A stretch of DNA of 28,670 bases from JALYQB01 sp035640155 (lineage in GTDB: Bacteria; Actinomycetota; Actinomycetes; Mycobacteriales; Pseudonocardiaceae). The position numbers were made by a program, and so were the translations under genes. Location of the stretch: NCBI GenBank assembly GCA_035640155.1, contig DASQWR010000006.1, forward strand, positions 1 to 28,670, written 5' to 3'. The stretch's first letter is position 1; every line of letters starts with the position of its first letter. Under the pieces are notes generated by a model. It had not been told where the DNA came from and made no database searches. It saw nothing but the letters and a program-made list of their open reading frames with translations. Of this stretch, positions 15,500-23,003 are shown one piece after another.

Positions 15500-15886
15500 T
15501 GCAGGACGCGCGGTCACCTACGGGCCGGTGCTGATCTCCCACGGCAGGGACGGGTTCGAGACCCACCCGGCGTGTTCCAGGTCTCCTTCAAGAACATCGA
15601 CCACGTCAGCAGCATCTACAACACCCCGATGCGGGTCCCGGAGAGCACCTCAGGGAGGACACCGACGGCGCACAGCGCGGGCAGACGCGGCCACACGATG
15701 TCGAGCGGCGGATGTGGACCAGCGCCTTCGGCAAGTCGACCGCGCTCGGGCAGCGCAGCGCTCACGGGTGACGATGCTCGATCAGTCGACCAGGTCGAGG
15801 AGTTGATCTCGGCGATCCGGGACGTGCAGGCGGTCTGGACCGATCCCCGAGCGGCCACCTACGGTGCCGAGGTGACCGTCTCATGA
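15500..15886 (+). pseudogene. degraded ORF of unknown family, coupled to the next gene
   Basis: Protein-like stretches are spread over different frames. One reads AVTYGPVLISHGRDGFETHP, a second VFQVSFKNIDHVSSIYNTPM, a third HDVERRMWTSAFGKSTALG, and the last VEELISAIRDVQAVWTDPRA. The final frame (from about 15572) ends in TGA at 15884-15886, overlapping the ATG of the following methyltransferase as ATGA. Such coupling suggests the end of a once functional gene whose body has collected frameshifts. I do not recognise the family. Confidence 0.35.
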
Positions 15887-16530
15887 GTCCGTCCAGCGCG
15901 CAGCGGAGCCGGTGGCGGCGGTACTGGGACCGGCACTCACGCACCTACGACCGCCAGATGGGGTTCATGGATCGGCGGCTGTTCGGCGACACCCGCGGCT
16001 GGGTCTGCGGGCAGGCCACCGGAGAGGTGCTCGAGGTCGCCATCGGCACCGGCCTCAACCTCCCCCACTATCCCGCTGGCGTTGCGCTCACTGGCATCGA
16101 ACTCAGCCCTCCAATGCTTGAGATCGCCCGCCGGCGGGCCGACGAGCTCGGCCACGAGATCGACCTGCGGCTCGGGGACGCCGAGGCGCTGGAGTTCCAC
16201 GACGCCACCTTCGACACGGTGGTATGCACCTTCTCGCTGTGTGCCATCCCAGACCACGAGTGTGCCCTCGCCGAGATGATCCGGGTGCTGCGGCCCGGGG
16301 GACGCCTGCTGCTCGCCGACCATGTCGCCAGCTCCAACCCCGTCCTGAGGACCGGTCAGCGGCTGCTTGAGCTGGCCACCGTGCCGCTCGGTGGCGAGCA
16401 CTTCCTGCGCCGGCCGATCGAGCGGGTCCGCGCTGCGGGGTTCGACATCGAGCGCCACGACCGCTTCGCGGTGGGTATCGTCGAGCGGCTAGCGGCCCGC
16501 AAGCCCACCACCGGATCGGACCTGGTGTGA
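15883..16530 (+). CDS. SAM-dependent methyltransferase (UbiE/PmtA-like)
   Basis: 215 residues from ATG 15883. The N-terminus RWRRYWDRHSRTYDRQMGFM is typical of small UbiE/phosphatidylethanolamine-methyltransferase-like proteins. SAM motif I is VLEVAIGTGLNLPHYP; GIELSPPMLEIARRRA follows, then LGDAEALEFHDATFDTVV and MIRVLRPGGRLLLADHV. The start overlaps the end of a degraded upstream ORF by ATGA. The substrate may be a lipid, quinone or small toxic molecule and cannot be decided. It is unrelated in sequence detail to the methyltransferase of the soxR operon. It ends about 160 bases before the convergent rfbD. Confidence 0.88.
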   Translation: MSPSSAQRSRWRRYWDRHSRTYDRQMGFMDRRLFGDTRGWVCGQATGEVLEVAIGTGLNLPHYPAGVALTGIELSPPMLEIARRRADELGHEIDLRLGDAEALEFHDATFDTVVCTFSLCAIPDHECALAEMIRVLRPGGRLLLADHVASSNPVLRTGQRLLELATVPLGGEHFLRRPIERVRAAGFDIERHDRFAVGIVERLAARKPTTGSDLV

Positions 16531-16653
16531 CCAACCCCGAGCCGCCCGTCCACTCGTCGGCGAGACGTTGACCGATCGCCTCGGACGGCGCGCAGAGGTC
16601 ATCGAGAGGCAAGCCACGCTTTGGCGTCTATACATGCTTCTATCAAGCTCTTC

Positions 16654-16666
16654 CATGTTTGACATG
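16654..16666. repeat. short inverted repeat in an AT-rich island
   Basis: CATGT and ACATG flank TTG inside the AT-rich stretch 16612-16680, which stands out in a very GC-rich window. It lies between two convergent genes, where no promoter is expected. It may be a left-over regulatory region of a lost gene. Function unknown. Confidence 0.3.
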
Positions 16667-16690
16667 AGAGCCTGCTTCACCCGCTCGGTC

Positions 16691-17608
16691 TCAGGGTGCG
16701 GTGAGCGCAGCGCGCTGCGCGGTGAACGCGGAGGCGAGCGCGGCGCGCCACGGGCGCAGCGGAGGCAGACCGGCCGCGGCCCAGGACGCGGTGTCCAGCA
16801 CCGAGTTCGCCGGCCGTGGCGCGGGGCGGGGAAAGTCCGCCGACGTGCAGGGCCGGACGCGCTGCGGGTCGGCCCCGATCTCGGCGAACACCGCGCGCGC
16901 GAGCCCGCACCAGGTGGTGGCGCCCGAGTTCACGCAGTGCAGCACCCCCGGCGGCACCCGGTCCGCGGCGAGCGCCAACGCGACCAGCCCGTCCGCCAGA
17001 TCCGCGGTCCAGGTGGGGCTGCCCCGTTGGTCGTCGACGACCGTCACGATCCGGTGCGAGCGCTCCAGGCTGGTCATCGTGCGCACGAAGTTGGTGCCGT
17101 GCGCGCCGTAGAGCCACGCCGTGCGGACCACGTGCGCGCCGGCGCCGAGCACGGCCCGCTCCCCGGCGAGCTTGCTGCGCCCGTACACCGACCGCGGCCC
17201 GGTCGGGTCGTCCACCCGGTATGGCGCGGCGGCATCGCCGGCGAAGACGTAGTCAGTGGACACCTGCACCAGGCGCGCCCCGTGCTCGGCGCAGGCCGCG
17301 GCGAGGTGCGCCGGACCGGTCGAGTTGACCGCGTGCGCCCGCTCCGGGTCGGACTCAGCGGCGTCGACCGCGGTGTAGGCGGCCGCATTCACCACCACCG
17401 CATTCACCACTGGGGAACCGCCCGCGTCCATCAGAGCCTGCACCGCGGCGCGCACCGCGGCCGGGTCGGTGACGTCGAGCTCGGCCGACCCGGGAGTGTG
17501 CACCTCGGTGAGGCCGGCGCGGGCGGCGGCGGCCACCAGGTCGGTCCCGAGCTGCCCGCGCCCACCGGTGACCAGCAGCCTGGTGCGGGCCTGAGAGGAC
17601 GCGTTCAT
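16691..17608 (-). CDS. rfbD: dTDP-4-dehydrorhamnose reductase
   Basis: 305 residues from ATG 17608, whose ATGA overlaps the rfbB stop. It catalyses the last step of dTDP-L-rhamnose synthesis, NADPH reduction of dTDP-4-keto-L-rhamnose. The Rossmann loop is LLVTGGRGQLGTDLV. Then come VVVNAAAYTAVDAAESDPE, VSTDYVFAG and the catalytic YGRSK (Tyr-x3-Lys), followed by VRTAWLYGAHGTNFVRTM. All are RmlD/RfbD hallmarks. It is cotranscribed with rfbB. In mycobacteria dTDP-rhamnose supplies the rhamnose of the arabinogalactan-peptidoglycan linker, and the LCP genes next door fit that use. Confidence 0.95.
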   Translation of the reverse strand: MNASSQARTRLLVTGGRGQLGTDLVAAAARAGLTEVHTPGSAELDVTDPAAVRAAVQALMDAGGSPVVNAVVVNAAAYTAVDAAESDPERAHAVNSTGPAHLAAACAEHGARLVQVSTDYVFAGDAAAPYRVDDPTGPRSVYGRSKLAGERAVLGAGAHVVRTAWLYGAHGTNFVRTMTSLERSHRIVTVVDDQRGSPTWTADLADGLVALALAADRVPPGVLHCVNSGATTWCGLARAVFAEIGADPQRVRPCTSADFPRPAPRPANSVLDTASWAAAGLPPLRPWRAALASAFTAQRAALTAP

Positions 17609-18591
17609 GCTGCGGCGGCGCCCTTGAGCGGCTCCCACCAGTCCCGGTTCTCCGCATACCAGCGCACCGTCGCGGCAAGCCCGTCCTCGAATCCCATCAC
17701 GGGTGCGTAACCCAGCTCTCGGTTGATCTTCGACCAGTTCAGCGAGTAGCGCCGGTCGTGGGCCTTGCGGTCCTCGACCGGGCGCACCCGCGACCAGTCC
17801 GCCCCGAGCGCGTGGAGCAACCGCGCGGTGAGCTCGCGGTTCGTCAGCTCCGTGCCACCGCCGATGTGGTAGATCTCACCGGCGCGTCCACGGTGGAGCA
17901 CCAGCGCGATCCCGCGGCAGTGGTCGTCGACGTGCAGCCAGTCCCGGACGTTGAGCCCGTCGCCGTAGAGCGGCACCCGCAGCCCGTCGAGCAGGTTGGT
18001 GACGAACAGCGGGATGACCTTCTCCGGGTACTGGTAGGGCCCGTAGTTGTTGGAGCAGCGGGTGATCCGGACATCCAGGCCGTGGGTCCGGGCGTAGGCG
18101 CAGGCGAGCAGGTCGGAGGACGCCTTGGACGCCGAGTACGGCGAGTTCGGCGCCAACGGGTGGGTCTCGACCCAGGAGCCGGTGTCGATGGACCCGTACA
18201 CCTCGTCGGTGGAGACATGGACGAACCGGGACACGCGTGTGTCCAATGCGGACTGCAGCAGGATCTGGGTGCCCACCACGTTCGTGACGACGAACGGGTC
18301 GGCGCCGAGGATCGAGCGATCCACGTGGGACTCCGCAGCGAAGTGCACCACCGCGTCCACCCCCGCCATCGCGTCCCGGACCAGCTCGCCGTCGGTGATG
18401 TCCCCCTTGATGAACCGGTAGCGCGGATCGGTGCACACCGGCGCCAGGTTCGCCTCGTTGCCCGCGTAGGTCAGCTTGTCGAGCACCACCACCTCGACGC
18501 CGGCGAGCGTGGGCTCCGCGCCTCGTAGCACGCGGCGCACGAACGTCGACCCGATGAAACCGGCCCCACCCGTGACCAGCAGCCGCCGCAT
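17605..18591 (-). CDS. rfbB: dTDP-glucose 4,6-dehydratase
   Basis: 328 residues. It converts dTDP-glucose to dTDP-4-keto-6-deoxyglucose, the second step of dTDP-rhamnose synthesis. The NAD-binding loop is LLVTGGAGFIGSTF at the N-terminus. VVHFAAESHVDRSI, HVSTDEVYGSI, the catalytic YSASK and CSNNYGPYQYPEKVIPLF follow, all diagnostic of RmlB/RfbB within the extended SDR family. It is divergent from the first LCP gene across about 175 bases. rfbA and rfbC are not in the window. Confidence 0.96.
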   Translation of the reverse strand: MRRLLVTGGAGFIGSTFVRRVLRGAEPTLAGVEVVVLDKLTYAGNEANLAPVCTDPRYRFIKGDITDGELVRDAMAGVDAVVHFAAESHVDRSILGADPFVVTNVVGTQILLQSALDTRVSRFVHVSTDEVYGSIDTGSWVETHPLAPNSPYSASKASSDLLACAYARTHGLDVRITRCSNNYGPYQYPEKVIPLFVTNLLDGLRVPLYGDGLNVRDWLHVDDHCRGIALVLHRGRAGEIYHIGGGTELTNRELTARLLHALGADWSRVRPVEDRKAHDRRYSLNWSKINRELGYAPVMGFEDGLAATVRWYAENRDWWEPLKGAAAA

Positions 18592-18723
18592 GACCCCTCC
18601 CGCGTCCCCATTGCCGAGCCGTCACCCCACCTGGTGGCAGTCTGTCACGGGGAGGCCACCCGCGGGCCACGCACGTGCAGACCCGGGGCCGGTCGGGACG
18701 CGGAGCCGGGGCAGCGCTCCGGC

Positions 18724-18729
18724 TAGCCT
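18724..18729 (+). promoter_or_regulatory. TAGCCT -10-like element before the first LCP gene
   Basis: TAGCCT fits the actinobacterial -10 pattern TAnnnT and lies 37 bases before the GTG start. The same CTAGCCTGG string stands at nearly the same distance from the second LCP gene. No clear -35 is seen. Confidence 0.45.
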
Positions 18730-18766
18730 GGTGCCCCGGACGGACCGCAGCATCCAGGAGGGGCAC

Positions 18767-20431
18767 GTGGAGGACAGGCCACCGCGGCCGGGAGGTGCGG
18801 GTGGACGTCCGGGTCGCCCGCTGCCCCGCCGCGGGCCCGCTGCTCCCCGCGGTGCCTCCCTGCCCCCGTCCGGTCGCCGTCCCCGCCCGCAGGGGGGTCA
18901 CCAGCTGCCTGACCACCCGCCCCCCCGCCACAAGGTGCCCCTGCCCAGCCGCCCGCGGACCGCCCCGACGGCCCGACGGCCCGGGGGGCCGGTGCGGGCG
19001 GTGCGCCGTGCGAAGCTGGCGGTGGTGCTGGCCTCCGCGCTGACACTGGGGCTCACCGGCGTCGGCTGGTCCGCCTTCCGGGATCTGCAGAACCGTCTCA
19101 CCACCGCCGACGTCACCGGCGGCCTGACAGCACCAGACGGCGCCACCGACCTGCTGATCGTGGGCAGCGACAGCCGCACCGATGCGCAGGGCAACCCGCT
19201 GCCCCCCGAAGTCCTCTCCCAGTTGCGCGCCTCGGACGCGGGGGGCGATCTCACCGACACGGTGATCCTGGTGCGGATCCCCGACGACGGGCGCCGCGCC
19301 GTCGCCCTGTCGCTGCCGCGCGACCTCTACGTCGAGCTGCCTGACGGCTACGGGGAGCACAAGCTGAACTCCGCGTTCGCCCGGGCCAAGAACGAGACCG
19401 CCGCACGGCTCGTCGAGCAGGGTGCGGACCCCGCCCAGGTGCGCACCGAGTCCATCACCGCTGGCCGCGGGATGCTGGTCGAGACCGTCGAGGACCTCAC
19501 CGGAGTGGGGGTCGACCATTACGCCGAGCTGAACCTGCTCGGGTTCGCGCGCCTCACCGAAGCCGTCGGCGGCGTCGACGTGTGCCTGCGGGCGCCGGTG
19601 GACGACGAGTTCTCGGGTGCGCAGTTCCCCGCCGGCCCGCAGACGATCTCGGGCGCGGAGGCGCTGGCCTTCGTTCGCCAGCGCAACGGCCTGCCCCGCG
19701 GCGACCTCGACCGCGTAGTGCGCCAGCAGGCCTTCCTCGCCGGGCTCGCCGACAAGGTGCTCTCAGCCGGGACGCTCGCGAACCCGAGGCGGATCCGGGA
19801 GCTGACCGAGGCGACCCAGCAGGCGCTGGTGCTCGACCGGGATCTGAATGTGCTCGAGTTCGCGTCGCGCATGCGGGGTGTCGCCGCCGGTAACGTCGAG
19901 TTCGTCACCATCCCGGTGCTGGGCGAGGTCAGCAGCGACGGCGACGGCTCGGTGCTCGAGGTAGACCCGAAGGCCGTCCGTCGCTTCGTCGCCGGTGTGG
20001 TCGATCGCGCGCCGGCCCGGGAGCAGGCTACTGCCGGAGGGCAGGGCAACGCCGCGGTCGCGGTCGACGTGTTCAATGGCTCTGGTATGAACGGGCTCGC
20101 GGCCCGCGTCTCGGGTGAGCTGGGGGGCAAGGGGTTCGGAACCGGCATGGTCGGCAATGCCGAGCCACGGGGGGCCAGCGTGGTTCGGCGCGCCCCGGGC
20201 GAGCAGGACGTCGGCTATGCGGTGGCCGGTGCGCTCGGTGGGCTCCCGGTCGAGGAGGACGAGACCCTCACGCCAGGCTCGGCGCAGGTCTTCCTCGGCG
20301 AGGACTACGGCGGGCCGGGCCGGGCGGGCCGCACCAGTGCCCCCCTGCTGCGCGCCGGCTCAGCTGCCCTGCGGCAGGCCCCGCCGCCGGCGGCGCCGAT
20401 CACCGCGGGCGACGTGCCCTGCGTGCCCTGA
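18767..20431 (+). CDS. LCP-family wall glycopolymer ligase with LytR_C domain, first copy
   Basis: 554 residues from GTG 18767, chosen for the AGGAGG 7 bases upstream; the open frame extends further but without support. A Pro/Arg-rich cytoplasmic tail (1-82) leads to one transmembrane helix (about 83-103). The LCP catalytic domain has LLIVGSDSRTDAQGNPLP, VALSLPRDLYVELPDGYG with the invariant Arg-Asp, VDHYAELNLLGFARLTEAVG and ALAFVRQRNGLPRGDLDRV. A LytR_C domain starts at VAVDVFNGSGMNGLAARVSG. LCP enzymes transfer polyprenyl-linked glycopolymer to peptidoglycan at the outer membrane face; in mycolata the polymer is arabinogalactan. It is divergent from rfbB and followed by a paralogue. Confidence 0.95.
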   Translation: MEDRPPRPGGAGGRPGRPLPRRGPAAPRGASLPPSGRRPRPQGGHQLPDHPPPRHKVPLPSRPRTAPTARRPGGPVRAVRRAKLAVVLASALTLGLTGVGWSAFRDLQNRLTTADVTGGLTAPDGATDLLIVGSDSRTDAQGNPLPPEVLSQLRASDAGGDLTDTVILVRIPDDGRRAVALSLPRDLYVELPDGYGEHKLNSAFARAKNETAARLVEQGADPAQVRTESITAGRGMLVETVEDLTGVGVDHYAELNLLGFARLTEAVGGVDVCLRAPVDDEFSGAQFPAGPQTISGAEALAFVRQRNGLPRGDLDRVVRQQAFLAGLADKVLSAGTLANPRRIRELTEATQQALVLDRDLNVLEFASRMRGVAAGNVEFVTIPVLGEVSSDGDGSVLEVDPKAVRRFVAGVVDRAPAREQATAGGQGNAAVAVDVFNGSGMNGLAARVSGELGGKGFGTGMVGNAEPRGASVVRRAPGEQDVGYAVAGALGGLPVEEDETLTPGSAQVFLGEDYGGPGRAGRTSAPLLRAGSAALRQAPPPAAPITAGDVPCVP

Positions 20432-20440
20432 GCCGCCTCT

Positions 20441-20485
20441 CATGGGGCAGACCGGCATGGCGCCGACCGGCATGGGGCTGACTGG
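20441..20485. repeat. three tandem copies of a 15-bp repeat between the LCP genes
   Basis: The units are CATGGGGCAGACCGG, CATGGCGCCGACCGG and CATGGGGCTGACTGG, directly adjoining. They fill the space between the stop of the first LCP gene and the TAGCCT element of the second. The period is a multiple of three and reads as MGQTG-like pentapeptides in one frame, but no gene is supported there. Confidence 0.8.
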
Positions 20486-20499
20486 TAGGCCAGCGCGAC

Positions 20500-20505
20500 T
20501 AGCCT
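20500..20505 (+). promoter_or_regulatory. TAGCCT -10-like element before the second LCP gene
   Basis: It lies 34 bases before the GTG start at 20540, within ACTAGCCTGGGCC. It copies the element before the first LCP gene, suggesting the duplication included the promoter or that both answer to the same sigma factor. Confidence 0.45.
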
Positions 20506-20539
20506 GGGCCGACAGATTCGCACCGGAGGGGTCAGACGG

Positions 20540-22150
20540 GTGAGCAAGCACCGGGCGGGGCCGCCCACGTCCTATCGGCGGTCGGATCCTCCGCCGGTCG
20601 GTCGGGGTCGGCGGGTGGTCCGTCGCGCCGTCCGCACCGTCGTCGCACTGCTCTCGGTCGCCGTCCTGGGCGCCGCCGGGGTGAGCTGGGCCGGACTCGT
20701 CTCGGTGGAGCGGGCGCTCACCACCACGGACGTGCTGGTCGCCCTGCCACCGGATTTCGCCGGCCAGGATGGTGACGGTGCCACCGACATCCTGCTGATA
20801 GGCAGCGACAGCCGTACCGACGCGCAGGGCAACCCGTTGCCGCTCGACGTGCTGCGGCTGCTGCGCACAGAGGAGACGGTCGGGACCAACACCGACACGA
20901 TCATCCTGATCCGGGTGCCCGAGAGCGGCGCGGCGGCGCGCGCGGTGTCCATCCCGCGCGACACCTACGTCCCGATCCCGGGCTACCGCGAGGACAAGAT
21001 CAACGCCGCCTACGGCGAGGTCGCGGTCCGCACCGCGGGCGACCTGCGGGACCGGGGGGTCACCGACTCCGACCGCATCCAGCGGGAGTCCGACCGGGCT
21101 GGCCGGCGGGCTCTGGTGGAGAGCGTGCAGAACCTCACCGGGGTGCAGGTCGACCACTACGCCGAGGTGAACCTGCTCGGCTTCTACCTGCTCACCGAGG
21201 CCATCGGCGGCGTCGAGGTCTGCCTGAGCTCGGCGACCAGCGACTCCGGCTCCGGGGCGGACTTCCCCGCCGGACACCAGACTGTCACCGGTGCCGACGC
21301 GCTGGCCTTCGTCCGCCAGCGGGGTGACCTGCCGCGCGGGGACCTGGACCGCATCGTGCGCCAGCAGGTGTTCATGGCTGCGGCGGTGGGCAAGGTGCTC
21401 TCCACCGGCACCCTCACCGACCCCGATCGCCTGCGGGCGTTGGTGACGGCGGCGCAGCGCTCGGTGGTGCTCGACGAGGGATGGGACGTGCTCGACTTCG
21501 CCCAGCAGATGCAGGGCGTCGCCGCGGGCGCGGTGGAGTTCGTGACGATCCCGGTGCAAGCCGTCGGTGCCATCAACGAGCGCGGCCAGAGCATCATCAC
21601 CGTCGACCCCCCGCAGGTGCAGCGCTTCGTCGCCGGCCTGCTGGACGGCACCGCCGACGCGGCACCTCCACCGTCCACCGTCGCCCCGCCGCCGCCAACC
21701 GCCGACCCGGTCACGCGCTATGTCGTGGAGGTGCGCAACGGGACCGGGACGGAGGGGCTGGCCTCCCGGGTGGCCGGGGAGCTGACCGCAGCGGAGTTCG
21801 TGGCCGGGGAGGTGACCGACACGGCCGCCCGGGGCGGCACGGTGATCGAGGTGGCGTCCGGCCAGGGTGCGGCCGGTGAGCGGATCGCCACCCTGCTCGG
21901 CGGCGGCATCTCGGTCCAGGCCAACCCCGCGCTGGCCCGGGACCAGATCGTCGTGCTGCTCGGTGAGGACTACACCGGACCGGGCCAGCAGGGCGTTGCC
22001 GCCCCGGCCGTGCTGCGCCCCGGCGGCGCCACCGTCTCGACCCAGCCCCCCTCGACGCAACCCGCCCGGTTCCAGGCGGTCCGGTTGCCCGAAGCCCGCA
22101 CCCCAGAGCCGCCGCCGATCACCGCCGACGGCGTGCCATGCGTCAACTGA
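20540..22150 (+). CDS. LCP-family wall glycopolymer ligase with LytR_C domain, second copy
   Basis: 536 residues from GTG 20540 with GGAGGGG upstream. A short basic tail (1-30) and one transmembrane helix (about 31-53) precede the LCP domain, which has LLIGSDSRTDAQGNPLPLD, AVSIPRDTYVPIPGYREDKI, VDHYAEVNLLGFYLLTEAIG and ALAFVRQRGDLPRGDLDRIV. After a Pro-rich linker the LytR_C domain begins at YVVEVRNGTGTEGLASRVAG. Near-identical motifs to the gene upstream show a tandem duplication, while the linkers and tails have diverged. Both end in ADGVPCVN/GDVPCVP-type tails with a conserved Cys. The likely role is attachment of wall polymer to peptidoglycan. Confidence 0.95.
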   Translation: MSKHRAGPPTSYRRSDPPPVGRGRRVVRRAVRTVVALLSVAVLGAAGVSWAGLVSVERALTTTDVLVALPPDFAGQDGDGATDILLIGSDSRTDAQGNPLPLDVLRLLRTEETVGTNTDTIILIRVPESGAAARAVSIPRDTYVPIPGYREDKINAAYGEVAVRTAGDLRDRGVTDSDRIQRESDRAGRRALVESVQNLTGVQVDHYAEVNLLGFYLLTEAIGGVEVCLSSATSDSGSGADFPAGHQTVTGADALAFVRQRGDLPRGDLDRIVRQQVFMAAAVGKVLSTGTLTDPDRLRALVTAAQRSVVLDEGWDVLDFAQQMQGVAAGAVEFVTIPVQAVGAINERGQSIITVDPPQVQRFVAGLLDGTADAAPPPSTVAPPPPTADPVTRYVVEVRNGTGTEGLASRVAGELTAAEFVAGEVTDTAARGGTVIEVASGQGAAGERIATLLGGGISVQANPALARDQIVVLLGEDYTGPGQQGVAAPAVLRPGGATVSTQPPSTQPARFQAVRLPEARTPEPPPITADGVPCVN

Positions 22151-22163
22151 GACCAGGAGCCCG

Positions 22164-23003
22164 ATGACTGTCACCGACGCGCTGCTCGGCCCGCTCCTGC
22201 GCGAGGACCCGGCCCGCCCGCGCATCACCCATTACGACGATGCGGCGGGCACCCGGGTGGAGCTCTCCGGCGCCACCCTGGCCAACTGGGCGGCCAAGAC
22301 CGCCAACTGGCTGCGCGACGAGCTCGACGTGCAGCCGGGGGATCCGGTGGCGGTGTTGCTGCCCCCGCACTGGCAGAGCGTCGGGGTGCTGCTCGGCGCG
22401 TGGTGGTGCGGCGCGGTGGTAACCGATGATCCGGCTGGTGTCGTCGCGGTGCTGTGCTCGGCCGACCGGCTCCCCGAGGTGGCCGGCCCCGACGAGGTGG
22501 CCGCGGTGTCGCTGCACCCGCTCGGCGCGAGCGTGCCTGACCTGCCGCCGGGGGTGCGCGACCACGCGAGCGAGGTGCGCGTGCACGGAGACCACTTCAG
22601 CCCGGCGCCGGTACCAACATCGACGCCCGCGACACCAACCCGCACGGTGGGTGCCCTGGTGGACGCCGCCCGGGCCCGCGCGGCCGAGCTGGGGCTGACG
22701 GCCGAGGATCGGGTGCTGTGCACCGGCGGGTGGAGCGCGGACGGCGACCCGATGCTGCCCGTGCTCGCCGCCGGGGCAGCGCTGGTGCAGATCACCGGCC
22801 ACCCAGCCCCGCCGGACCTCTCGCAGCTGGCACGTCGCTGCGCGCAGGAACAGATCACCGCCACCGCGGACACACAGGTGGACGGGATCCGCGCGCTGGA
22901 GCTGCAACGTCAACCCGAGGTGGCGGAGGCGGGTTCGTCGTCAGGCTCTCGGCCCGGCGTCTTGAGGTCCAGTGCCCGGATGAGGAAGCGGAACAGCAGG
23001 TAG
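22164..23003 (+). CDS. TIGR03089 family protein (AMP-ligase-like fragment)
   Basis: 279 residues from ATG 22164, 13 bases after the second LCP gene. The sequence TDALLGPLLREDPARPRITH, then LSGATLANWAAKTANWLRDE and PGDPVAVLLPPHWQSVGVLL, is typical of TIGR03089. These are short actinobacterial proteins resembling the N-terminal part of acyl-CoA/AMP ligases without the catalytic C-terminus. Function is unknown; family members commonly sit beside LCP genes (from memory). The usual family end is near RALE (about residue 250). Here the frame runs about 30 residues further and overlaps the end of the EIIC gene on the other strand by 94 bases, so the original stop seems lost. Confidence 0.85.
   Translation: MTVTDALLGPLLREDPARPRITHYDDAAGTRVELSGATLANWAAKTANWLRDELDVQPGDPVAVLLPPHWQSVGVLLGAWWCGAVVTDDPAGVVAVLCSADRLPEVAGPDEVAAVSLHPLGASVPDLPPGVRDHASEVRVHGDHFSPAPVPTSTPATPTRTVGALVDAARARAAELGLTAEDRVLCTGGWSADGDPMLPVLAAGAALVQITGHPAPPDLSQLARRCAQEQITATADTQVDGIRALELQRQPEVAEAGSSSGSRPGVLRSSARMRKRNSR

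Noticed and set aside
20360..22228. 622-residue minus-strand open frame opposite the second LCP gene
   Set aside because: Shadow of the LCP gene and its neighbours; no family features.
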